The notes below the pieces were generated by a model. It saw only the letters and a list, made by a program, of their open reading frames with translations. It had not been told where the DNA came from and did not search any database. A stretch of 64,000 nt of DNA from Dehalobacterium sp040766325 (GTDB lineage: Bacteria > Bacillota > Dehalobacteriia > Dehalobacteriales > Dehalobacteriaceae): contig JAXGQR010000002.1 of assembly GCA_040766325.1 (NCBI GenBank), positions 276,896 through 340,895 on the forward strand. The letters run 5' to 3'. How positions within the stretch are numbered: position 1 is the stretch's first letter; each line of letters opens with the position of its first letter. Positions 53,859-61,479 of this stretch are shown piece by piece. The position numbers and the translations under genes were made by a program.

Positions 53859-53889
53859 AATACACACCTTTACGTAACGTTAATGTCAA
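53859..53889 (-). promoter_or_regulatory. MerR-type promoter (19-bp spacer) for the TipAS regulator
   Basis: On the minus strand TTGACA (53884-53889) and TGTATT (53859-53864) are separated by 19 bases. The spacer holds an imperfect dyad centred on ACGTTACGT. Overlong spacers with a dyad are the mark of MerR-controlled promoters. Confidence 0.6.
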
Positions 53890-53953
53890 CAGCTTTTAAT
53901 TTTTCATACCCGAAAAAATTCATAATTTTACCCCCATAGGAAAAACTGTTATA

Positions 53954-54280
53954 ATGAAAAGGGTGATGCCATTGTCTTCGGAAACAAGAAAAATAGAACA
54001 AGAGAAAAAAGTTATTGAAGTGATGATCCGTTTGTTTTGCACCAAAAACCATCATACGAAAAAAAATTTGTGCGTCGATTGTCAAAAGCTCCTGGATTAT
54101 GCTCATCAGCGCTTGGATCGATGTCCCTTTGGTAATCAAAAATCCACCTGTACCAAATGTACCGTCCACTGTTACCAAAAAGAAATGCGGGAGAAAGTCA
54201 GGTGTGTCATGCGCTTTTCCGGTCCCAGGATGGTATATTGTCATCCCCTGATGGCGTTACGCCACGCTTTTAATAGATAG
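53954..54280 (+). CDS. YgbA-like protein (nitrous-oxide-stimulated promoter family)
   Basis: A 108-residue (longest) protein rich in cysteine and histidine: MIRLFCTKNHH, NLCVDCQKLLDYAHQRLDRCPF, STCTKCTVHCY, RCVMRFSGPRMVYCHP. This pattern matches the YgbA family, which in enterobacteria is under NsrR and helps recovery from nitrosative stress. The start is uncertain: the first ATG (53954) overlaps a TATAAT (53950-53955) with TTTACC 17 bases upstream, so if that promoter is used translation must begin at ATG 53966 or TTG 53972. Confidence 0.8.
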   Translation: MKRVMPLSSETRKIEQEKKVIEVMIRLFCTKNHHTKKNLCVDCQKLLDYAHQRLDRCPFGNQKSTCTKCTVHCYQKEMREKVRCVMRFSGPRMVYCHPLMALRHAFNR

Positions 54281-54356
54281 ACGGATCCCCTCTTATTATC
54301 TTATCGACGGATATAAAGAAAACAAACTTTTAAAACCTATCCTTTTTGAAAGTAAG

Positions 54357-54404
54357 AAAAGAGGTTGCGCGGAAACAATAATGTTTCTGAACATCCTCTT
54401 TTTT
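54357..54404. terminator. Bidirectional terminator between the YgbA-like and Mop regulator genes
   Basis: A long stem, AAGAGG-TTG-C-GGAAAC paired with GTTTC-G-CA-CCTCTT with mismatches, followed by a T run on the plus strand. Confidence 0.8.
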
Positions 54405-54431
54405 TAACTGATAATATGAAATTGGGCACGG

Positions 54432-54956
54432 TTACTGCTTAATCACTTTTACCGCCATGGCCTTAAAAACTGCGTAAAGCTCATCACCCTTCTGAATCCC
54501 CATATCCAGCATGGATTGTTTGGTAACTAAAACCACCAAAGGAATTCCGATATCCAATAGAACCTGAACACTCCTCTCCTCGATCTCCAGACCGGTAACT
54601 ACTCCTTTAAGCATATTTCGCGCACTACTAACAAAAGTCCCTGCACTGAGAATAATATCCTCAGGGCCGATAGATATCTTAACACGCCCTTCCAACTCGG
54701 TGGAAACAGCTATTTTTACCCCGTTGGTCAAGGCGAATTTACCATCCCCTTCAATTATGATCTCAGCCTCAAAGACATTTTCTGTCTTGCCCGTTTCCAT
54801 CAGATACAGGTCAAGTTGATATTGGGAAACCCGGATACTTCTTCCGATATGGTGGGCCTTCAAATCACCGCGTTTAATCATTTCATAGATCGTATATTTG
54901 GAAAGCTTGAGCTTCTTGGCTACTTCTTCCGGAGTGTATAAGATTTCTTCCTTCAT
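54432..54956 (-). CDS. Molybdate-responsive regulator: excisionase-type HTH plus Mop/TOBE domains
   Basis: A 174-residue protein. An N-terminal MerR/excisionase-like helix-turn-helix (LYTPEEVAKKLKLSKYTIYE and HHIGRSIRVSQYQLDLYLM) is followed by an extended region (about 62-110) and a C-terminal TOBE/Mop domain (SARNMLKGVVTGLEIEERSV, about 113-174) that binds molybdate or tungstate. It is divergent from modA, so it should sense Mo and control modABC, in the place of ModE. Start ATG 54956 has GGGAGGG upstream; the longer frame to 54992 is rejected. Confidence 0.85.
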   Translation of the reverse strand: MKEEILYTPEEVAKKLKLSKYTIYEMIKRGDLKAHHIGRSIRVSQYQLDLYLMETGKTENVFEAEIIIEGDGKFALTNGVKIAVSTELEGRVKISIGPEDIILSAGTFVSSARNMLKGVVTGLEIEERSVQVLLDIGIPLVVLVTKQSMLDMGIQKGDELYAVFKAMAVKVIKQ

Positions 54957-55019
54957 TTGTCGTGCCCTCCCATTTAAAATTAATTCTTCCAAGTCCCAGG
55001 TGATAAACTCATTGAATTA

Positions 55020-55047
55020 ATTATACTACAATTAGCAGCAAAATCAA
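55020..55047 (-). promoter_or_regulatory. Promoter for the Mop-domain regulator
   Basis: On the minus strand TTGATT (55042-55047) and TATAAT (55020-55025), 16 bases apart. It abuts the modA promoter, so both could be controlled together. Confidence 0.55.
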
Positions 55048-55076
55048 TTGACAAGTATATTTAAGCTCATTATAAT
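55048..55076 (+). promoter_or_regulatory. Consensus sigma-A promoter for modABC
   Basis: TTGACA (55048-55053) and TATAAT (55071-55076), both perfect, with a 17-base spacer. TTAGTT-type direct repeats (about 55076-55095) follow the -10 and could bind the regulator. Confidence 0.75.
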
Positions 55077-55155
55077 TAGTTTTAGTTAGTTTCTGTTGGT
55101 TGTATTTTGTTTTCTTAAAACATTATAAAAAGGCGTAAAGGGAGTGAAAAAAGAT

Positions 55156-55953
55156 ATGAGAAAAATGAGTTTACTCTTCGTTCTCTTGATGATCTTTGCT
55201 CTAGTCCTTATCGGCTGTGGTAATGATCATGAATCACCAGCCGCCGAGGGAACAATTGATGAAGCGGCGGAAATCAACATTGCCGCAGCAGCAAGCTTAA
55301 CAGATGCCCTAACGGAGATTCAGACCGCATACGCCGCTAAAAGCAATAATACTTTGCACTTCAACTTTGCCAGTTCGGGAACTCTGGTGAAACAACTCCA
55401 GGAAGGAGCCCCCGGCGATTTGTTTATTTCGGCCTCTAAAGGACATATGGATACTTTAGAAGAGGAAGGACTAATCGTTACCGCCTCCCGCAAAGACTTG
55501 TTAATTAATACCCTGACCCTAATTGCCACTGCTGAAAAAGCGGATCTAATTTCCGGAACAGAAGCCTTAACCGGTGCTGATATAAAGAGCATCGCCATCG
55601 GAGAGCCGGAATCGGTACCGGCGGGGAAATATGCCCGGCAAACCTTGGAAAACCTGGGGCTATGGGAGCAAATTCAAGATAAAATTATCTACACCAAAGA
55701 CGTGCGTCAGGTGTTACAATATGTGGATTCCGGCAATGCCGACTGTGGTTTTGTTTACAAGTCCGATGCTTTGTTGCTGGAAACAGGAAAAGTGATTAAA
55801 GAGATGCTAGAGAATAGTCATGATCCCATTGTGTATCCGGCAGCTTTACTAAAGGATTCTGCAGAGCCGGAGGCAACACAAGCTTTTTATGAATACCTGC
55901 AGACCGATGAGGCCAAAGGTATCTTCAAAAAATACGGTTTCCAAATACTTTAA
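55156..55953 (+). CDS. modA: Molybdate ABC transporter substrate-binding lipoprotein
   Basis: A 265-residue lipoprotein (from ATG 55156). Signal LLMIFALVLIGCG carries a lipobox cysteine. The binding domain has AAASLTDALTEIQ, FASSGTLVKQLQEGAPGDLF, and AGKYARQTLENLGLW, typical of ModA; it ends with a TDEAKGIFKKYGF motif. The GTG at 55144 overlaps the likely ribosome binding site GGGAG and is rejected. Confidence 0.94.
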   Translation: MRKMSLLFVLLMIFALVLIGCGNDHESPAAEGTIDEAAEINIAAAASLTDALTEIQTAYAAKSNNTLHFNFASSGTLVKQLQEGAPGDLFISASKGHMDTLEEEGLIVTASRKDLLINTLTLIATAEKADLISGTEALTGADIKSIAIGEPESVPAGKYARQTLENLGLWEQIQDKIIYTKDVRQVLQYVDSGNADCGFVYKSDALLLETGKVIKEMLENSHDPIVYPAALLKDSAEPEATQAFYEYLQTDEAKGIFKKYGFQIL

Positions 55954-55984
55954 CCAAAACCGTTCTTAAAAGGAGTTATACTAA

Positions 55985-56653
55985 ATGCTATTCCCGATCA
56001 TGCTCTCCCTAAGGATTGCTACTATCGCTACCTTTTTTTCCTTAATTTTAGGGGTATTTTTTGCCTATTTGCTTAACAAAAAAAATATTCCGGGGAAAAA
56101 TATTTGGGAGACATTTCTGATCCTGCCCATGGTCTTACCTCCCTCAGTAACAGGTTATCTGCTTTTAATCACTTTTGGCAAGAGAGGGTTGATCGGGCGC
56201 TTTTTATTAGAAAATTTCGAACTACAAATTGTCTTTACCTGGGTGGGTGCCGTTATCGCTGCGTGTATTGTCTCACTGCCCCTTATGTATCAGAACGTCA
56301 AGGCAGCTTTTGTCTCCATCGACCCTATTTATGAACAGGCGGCACAAACCTTAGGCAGTAGCGAAGGTAAGATATTCAGAACCATCACACTTCCCTTAGC
56401 TTGGCCGGGTATTATCAGTGGCATCGTCCTTGCCTTCGCCCGAGCGATCGGTGAATTCGGCGCCACTTTAATGGTTGCCGGAAATATTCCCGGAAAAACC
56501 CAAACCATGCCCACGGCCATATATTTTGCCGTAGAATCAGGCAACCGGGAATTGGCCAATACATTAGTCTTGATCATGACCATCTTTAGCTTTGTCTTAA
56601 TTATTGGATTAAATACATGGCTAAAAAGCAAGAATTATCTAAATCAAAAGTAG
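55985..56653 (+). CDS. modB: Molybdate ABC transporter permease
   Basis: A 222-residue inner-membrane permease with five to six helices. The PMVLPPSVTGYLLL, EQAAQTLGSSEGKIFRTITL loop and ARAIGEFGATLMVAGNIPG motifs are those of ModB. It lies 31 bases after modA and runs into modC, 8 bases downstream. Confidence 0.95.
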   Translation: MLFPIMLSLRIATIATFFSLILGVFFAYLLNKKNIPGKNIWETFLILPMVLPPSVTGYLLLITFGKRGLIGRFLLENFELQIVFTWVGAVIAACIVSLPLMYQNVKAAFVSIDPIYEQAAQTLGSSEGKIFRTITLPLAWPGIISGIVLAFARAIGEFGATLMVAGNIPGKTQTMPTAIYFAVESGNRELANTLVLIMTIFSFVLIIGLNTWLKSKNYLNQK

Positions 56654-56661
56654 GGAGCACC

Positions 56662-57329
56662 ATGCACATTTATTTTAAAATTATAAAAAAGTTGGATGAT
56701 TTTACTGTTAATGTGGAATATGCCTTTAATAATGGAGTGCTAGTTATCCAAGGAGAATCGGGAGCAGGCAAAACCACCCTGCTCAATTGTATCTCCGGCC
56801 TGAAGGATCCGGACAAGGGCAGGATTAGCTTCGGGGATCAGGTAGTCTTTGACCACACACTCAACATCAACACCCCTACCCGCTTAAGGAATGTGGGCTA
56901 TGTGTTTCAAAATTATGCCCTGTTTCCCCATATGACCGTATATGAGAATATTATTTATGGGATTAAAAATAGTCCCGAATACAAAGACAAAAAAAATAGA
57001 AGCGAACTCCTCTCCTACGCTGAATCCATCATGAATACCTTTGGTATCCACCACTTGAAAAAGAAATTGACCAATAATATTTCTGGGGAGAAAAGCAAAG
57101 GGTGGCCTTAAGTAGAGCCATTGTAACAAAGCCTAAACTGCTCCTATTAGATGAGCCTTTTTCCGCCTTGGATCAAAAAACGAAAGCAATTGTCTATCAA
57201 GAATTTGCTTCGTTTAAAGACCTCTTTAGGATCCCGACAATTTTGATCACTCATGACAAAAAAGAAAGCGAAATGTTTGGTGATGAGCATATTTTGATCC
57301 AGAACGGTATCGTGGAAAATTCTTTTTAA
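56662..57329 (+). pseudogene. modC: Molybdate ABC transporter ATP-binding protein, single frameshift
   Basis: The ATG at 56662 has GGGAG upstream. The protein has Walker A GESGAGKT (31-38) and the Q-loop VGYVFQNYALFPHMTVYENI. At the signature NISGGEKQRV the DNA reads TCTGGGGAG: four G (57085-57088) where five are expected. This shifts the frame to a stop at 57109-57111. The other frame continues ALSRAIVTKPKLLLLDEPFSALD to 57329. One inserted G gives a complete protein of 222 residues without the C-terminal TOBE domain of many ModC. The domain may be missing because the separate regulator carries it. Sequencing error or real lesion. Confidence 0.85.
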
Positions 57330-57386
57330 ATGAGACATGCAAGCAGGAAAATTTACCGCACACCCCGAGGTGGGACATCTAATTGA

Positions 57387-57830
57387 TTACTGAAGCTCTG
57401 TGAGCTTATTGCTAAACCAGGCGGTATGCAGGTCCTCGTCAATCAAATTGCCCCATAATAAATCAAATAATTCCTGATGCCCGCCTGCTTTCACAATAAA
57501 GTCCTTATAATCCGCCATGGCCTTTTGCTCTAAAAGGATATCTGCTTTTAATAAATTGGCAACACCTGAAACACCGGATAAGTTTCCCGCCAGTTTCCCA
57601 GTGAGTGGGGCAACAAATTCACCCAACACTGTGGGCTGACCCCCGTACTGTTTAATCATGTCCGAAATATTATGAACATGCTGCTCTTCGATGACCGCTA
57701 CTCTTTCCAAGGTTCTTTTGATATAAATATCCCGGAGTCTTTTGCTTTGTGCAGCATAGAGATCCACCTGGTTCAGTTCTAAACTGTAGAACCAATTCAG
57801 TTTCAAAATGATATCTTTTTCATTTAACAT
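57387..57830 (-). CDS. Ferritin-like di-iron domain protein
   Basis: A 147-residue helical bundle. The metal-ligand patterns visible are EEQH in VAVIEEQHVHN (about residues 48-53) and DEDLH in GNLIDEDLHTAWF near the C-terminus, plus upstream glutamates in SLELNQ and DILLEQKAMADY. It belongs to the ferritin/COQ7-like superfamily; oxidase, peroxidase or iron-storage roles are possible. The ATG at 57828-57830 has GAGGGG upstream. Confidence 0.7.
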   Translation of the reverse strand: MLNEKDIILKLNWFYSLELNQVDLYAAQSKRLRDIYIKRTLERVAVIEEQHVHNISDMIKQYGGQPTVLGEFVAPLTGKLAGNLSGVSGVANLLKADILLEQKAMADYKDFIVKAGGHQELFDLLWGNLIDEDLHTAWFSNKLTELQ

Positions 57831-57926
57831 GCAAGCACCCCTCAAAGTGAAATCATCCTTTTCAGTCTTTCCCTAATTGATGGTTTTTATTGGTGGTAGA
57901 GCAGATTATCTCGATGTCTTATGATG

Positions 57927-58529
57927 TTAAATCTTTTCCAGGTCAACAATTCTGTGACAGATTTTGCGAACGAGACTTAATTCATGGCTGATGACAACAA
58001 TCCCAATATGATGCTCTTGGGCAAAATTTATCACAACTTCCCAGATTTGCGCCTGGGTAATCGGATCTAACATGGTCGTCATCTCATCAGCAATAATAAA
58101 TTTTGTTTTTTCCGTCAATACCCGCAGCACGCAAAATCTTTGCAATTCCCCCCCCGACAACTCTGTAGGCCACCGGTTCAGCCAACTCTCTTTTATGCCC
58201 ATGGCATCCATTAGTTTCCGAGAAGGCGGACCGGCCTCGCTAACTATTTTGCTCATTTTCCATAAGGGATTTACAGCTTGCTCCGGGTGTTGAAAAATCA
58301 ATTGCACCGGATTATAACCCTTTTTACTGTATGGGCAACCCTCTAGTATAATCTGACCGCTATGAGGTTTTTCGTATCCTGCGAGGATTTTTGCCAAAGT
58401 AGTTTTCCCAAAACCACTAGGTGCCATAAGACCGACAATTTCGCCACTTTCAACAGAAAAGTCCACATCTTTAAGAATATATCTCTCCTCATTATATTTA
58501 AAACTAATCTTTTCTGCCTTAAGTCGCAT
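57927..58529 (-). CDS. Nickel/peptide-type ABC transporter ATP-binding protein (NikE/OppF-like)
   Basis: A 200-residue ATPase with Walker A APSGFGKTT, signature LSGGELQRF and Walker B IIADEMTTMLD. It lacks the C-terminal oligopeptide-transport extension with its cysteines. Its start overlaps the end of the NikD-like gene by 11 bases. It works with the paired ATPase in the nickel/peptide importer. Confidence 0.9.
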   Translation of the reverse strand: MRLKAEKISFKYNEERYILKDVDFSVESGEIVGLMAPSGFGKTTLAKILAGYEKPHSGQIILEGCPYSKKGYNPVQLIFQHPEQAVNPLWKMSKIVSEAGPPSRKLMDAMGIKESWLNRWPTELSGGELQRFCVLRVLTEKTKFIIADEMTTMLDPITQAQIWEVVINFAQEHHIGIVVISHELSLVRKICHRIVDLEKI

Positions 58530-59454
58530 AAAAACATCTTACCTTTCCTTCGCGTATTTCCCGAAACTCCGGTCTGTTTTCCAGGCATTTTTTTGTTTTC
58601 TTCCCGCATCTATCGGAGAATAAACACCCCTGTGGTAGCTCCTGAGGCATAGGTTGTGTCCCTTCTAAAGGCACAAACTCATTATCGGGTAAGGCTTTAT
58701 ACAATGCTTTGGTATAAGGATGTCTCAGCCTTTCTCCGTCTCTCTCAAAATCTGACACATTTGCCACCTCTAATGTTGTTCCTGCATAAAAAATGGCGAT
58801 ATTATCGGCAATTTTAAGTGCCGCTTGGATGTCGTGGGTAATCATAAGGATAGCACACCCCTTATCGGCAAGATCTCTAAAATCCTTGAGGACCTCCCTT
58901 AATGCTTCCTCATCCAACCCGGGGGTCGGTTCATCGGCAATGATTATTTTTGCTTCCGAGGCCAGCGCCGTGGACAACAAAACCTTTCTGGCCATGCCAC
59001 CGGACAATTGAAAGGGATAATAGCTTTTAGCCTTTTTACCCAGGCCATATTTGTCAAACAAATCACTGACAATACTCTTTTTCTTTTTTTGATCCTTTAC
59101 GGAAATCCCCACCTGTTTTCCTACCTGCTGCAATGGATCTAGATAGTTCACTGATTGTGGTATTAAAACAATTTCTTTTCCCCTTAGCTTTTCTTGGTCT
59201 TTCCTAGTTAGCACATTACCTTTATATGTGATTATCCCTTGTGTCACCGCGTTATCTGGTAAAATATCCAGTATGGCATGGGCGAGCAAGCTCTTACCCG
59301 AACCGCTGGAGCCAACAACGGCTAAAATTTTACCTGGGAACAAGTCGATATCCAAATTTGTTATCACCTGTAAGTTCTGTCTTCTTAGCCCCTTTGTATA
59401 TTGAGAAAAAGACACCCCTAAGTCCCTTACAGTGAGAATCTCTTTTTGTGCCAT
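58519..59454 (-). CDS. Nickel/peptide-type ABC transporter ATP-binding protein (NikD/OppD-like)
   Basis: A 311-residue ATPase with Walker A GSSGSGKS, signature QLSGGMARKVL, Walker B IIIADEPTPGLD, and the C-terminal extension typical of OppD/DppD (HPYTKALYKALPD, LPQGCLFSDRC and further cysteines that in this family bind a [4Fe-4S] cluster). Ribosome binding site GGAGGG. Confidence 0.92.
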   Translation of the reverse strand: MAQKEILTVRDLGVSFSQYTKGLRRQNLQVITNLDIDLFPGKILAVVGSSGSGKSLLAHAILDILPDNAVTQGIITYKGNVLTRKDQEKLRGKEIVLIPQSVNYLDPLQQVGKQVGISVKDQKKKKSIVSDLFDKYGLGKKAKSYYPFQLSGGMARKVLLSTALASEAKIIIADEPTPGLDEEALREVLKDFRDLADKGCAILMITHDIQAALKIADNIAIFYAGTTLEVANVSDFERDGERLRHPYTKALYKALPDNEFVPLEGTQPMPQELPQGCLFSDRCGKKTKKCLENRPEFREIREGKVRCFYAT

Positions 59455-59550
59455 ATTTCCCTCCTACTTGTCCGATAGCTAACAGTTCTAAAACTCTTCT
59501 ATTAAAAAGGAGAGAAAAACTGTACAGCTTCTGGATTAGGATTTCTAACC

Positions 59551-59578
59551 GTCAGGTGGTGTCAAAACGCCATCTGAC
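59551..59578 (-). other. Intercistronic hairpin between permease and ATPase genes
   Basis: GTCAGGTGG pairs with CCATCTGAC (one G-T pair) around a 10-base loop, right after the permease stop. It lacks a U-run, so it is more likely an mRNA-processing or stability element than a terminator. It lies in the 125-base gap, which holds no gene. Confidence 0.45.
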
Positions 59579-59579
59579 A

Positions 59580-60455
59580 CTAAGAACTCTGTTTATACGC
59601 GGTCTTTGGATTTATGAGCTTTTCCATATTTTTTCCGATATTGTCTACCATCATGGATATTAAGACTAGGCTCAACCCGGGGAAAAAGGCCAGCCACCAT
59701 TTGCCGCTTGTTAAATATTTCATGGATTCCGAAAGAATCACACCAATGGCCGGTTCGTGTGGCGGTAATCCAAATCCCAAAAATGTTACCGACGCTTCAT
59801 GTAAAATAGCATGGGGGAAAACTAATACTATGCCCACCACAAGCTGGGGAATTATATGAGGTAAAACATGTTCCTTAGCAATATAAAAATTGCTTTTGCC
59901 AAATTTTTTTGAGATCTTAGTGTATTCCATTTCCTTTATTTGCATTACTTCTGCTCTGATTACTCGCGTTAGTGAGGTCCAGTGCGTAAGAGTAACTCCT
60001 AACACAATACCTTTAAGGCCGCCGCCCACAGCTATGGAAATCAGAATAATCACTAAGGTATGGGGTACCGATAATACTAAATCAATTAGCCATGAAACTA
60101 AATCGTCGGCCTTACCACCGAACATCGGCCCTGCTACGCCCAAAATTACCGCGATTAACCCGGAGCTCAGAGAGCAAAGTATGCCGATTTGCATGCTGAT
60201 ACTCAGTCCCTTTATGGTTCTAAGTAACATGTCTCTACCCACCCAGTCCGTTCCAAAAGGATGGGTAAGGGACGGGAAGACAAATATGTTGGCCAAATCT
60301 ACTCTTATTAAATCCATATCTATGAGACTTCCGGCTACTAATACGGCTATAAAAAAGGTACCAAAGGCGGCAGTTGAGATAATGGCTTTTTCTCTTATTC
60401 CCAGATTAAAAAGACGCCGTCTAGCCCCTATCCCGATGTTCTCTACTTTGCCCAT
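59580..60455 (-). CDS. ABC transporter permease (NikC/DppC-like)
   Basis: A 291-residue permease with six transmembrane segments, an N-terminal OppC-type region (HPFGTDWVGRDMLLRTIKG) and the EAA-type loop ITHWTSLTRVIRAEV-like in LTHWTSLTRVIRAEVMQIKE. Its start overlaps the upstream permease stop, TAATG. It is the second permease of the nickel/peptide importer. Confidence 0.92.
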   Translation of the reverse strand: MGKVENIGIGARRRLFNLGIREKAIISTAAFGTFFIAVLVAGSLIDMDLIRVDLANIFVFPSLTHPFGTDWVGRDMLLRTIKGLSISMQIGILCSLSSGLIAVILGVAGPMFGGKADDLVSWLIDLVLSVPHTLVIILISIAVGGGLKGIVLGVTLTHWTSLTRVIRAEVMQIKEMEYTKISKKFGKSNFYIAKEHVLPHIIPQLVVGIVLVFPHAILHEASVTFLGFGLPPHEPAIGVILSESMKYLTSGKWWLAFFPGLSLVLISMMVDNIGKNMEKLINPKTAYKQSS

Positions 60456-61447
60456 TAAGCCACCCCCGCCTTCCTAATCCTGGGATCTACTACTCTATAT
60501 AATAAATCTGCCAGGGTATTACCAATATATACAAAGGTCAAGCTTATGATCACAATCCCCATGAGCAAGGGAAAATCCCCCTTTAATCCGGCCTGAACCG
60601 TAGCCGACCCAAGACCAGGGTAAGAAAATACCTGTTCCACAAATATTGCCCCACCAAACAATTCACTAAAAGATAAGAATTGCAGCGTAATTGCGGGAAG
60701 TGAAACATTTTTTAAAACATGATTAAAAATGATACTTTTTTTGCTTTCGCCACGAGCTTTGGCGAATAATACATAATCCGTGGCCAGTACCTCGATCACC
60801 TTTTGCCTCACATGCATGCATATGTTGGCTATACCGATTAAGCTAAGAGTAAGAGCAGGCAAAATAACATGACCTACTTTATCCAGAAAACTTACATCCT
60901 CGGCAAGAACTCCGATGGGGACACTTAGGGCTACCGGAAACCAGCCTAAGGTAACCGCGAAGATCATGATAAACAGTATGCCTAGCCAAAATGTTGGTGT
61001 GGAAATTAAAATATAACAATACGTATGAATAACCTTATCAATGGCCTTACCTTCGTTTGACCCTGAGATTATTCCTAAAACAAAACCTATAACCCCCGAT
61101 AAAACCCAGGATATGCTCATCAGTGCCAATGACGATAAAAATTTCTCACCTATAACGTTAAGCACCGGACGTCGATAAATCATGGACGTGCCCCAATCCC
61201 CTTGAAGCATTGAGGTTGACCACGCCATAAAGCGCTCTAGCGGCGGCTTGTCCAGCCCCCAATGCTCCGCAATTAAAATCCTTTGTTCCAGGCCGATCTT
61301 GGTATCTGCTCCTACATAAGCTGTAACCGGATCTATCGGCGATAATTCCAAAAGTGTGAAGGTGACCAGACACACTGCCACTAGTAGAGTAATATATTTT
61401 ATTAGAATTTTTGTCAGGAATCTGCCCATACCATTATTTTTTCTCAC
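60455..61447 (-). CDS. ABC transporter permease (NikB/DppB-like)
   Basis: A 330-residue permease (from GTG 61447) of the DppB/NikB type, with the N-terminal LSPIDPVTAYVGAD motif, HVILPALTLSLIGIANI and the cytoplasmic loop ARGESKKSIIFNHVLKN. Six transmembrane helices. The GTG follows AAGGGAG by six A residues; the frame to 61495 extends into the binding-protein gene and is rejected. Confidence 0.92.
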   Translation of the reverse strand: MRKNNGMGRFLTKILIKYITLLVAVCLVTFTLLELSPIDPVTAYVGADTKIGLEQRILIAEHWGLDKPPLERFMAWSTSMLQGDWGTSMIYRRPVLNVIGEKFLSSLALMSISWVLSGVIGFVLGIISGSNEGKAIDKVIHTYCYILISTPTFWLGILFIMIFAVTLGWFPVALSVPIGVLAEDVSFLDKVGHVILPALTLSLIGIANICMHVRQKVIEVLATDYVLFAKARGESKKSIIFNHVLKNVSLPAITLQFLSFSELFGGAIFVEQVFSYPGLGSATVQAGLKGDFPLLMGIVIISLTFVYIGNTLADLLYRVVDPRIRKAGVA

Positions 61448-61479
61448 TTTTTTCTCCCTTGTCCGGCTATTTGATAAAT

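Noticed and set aside
59890..60477. 195-codon frame antisense to the NikC-like permease
   Set aside because: Antisense to a well-supported permease; its composition mirrors the complementary codons.
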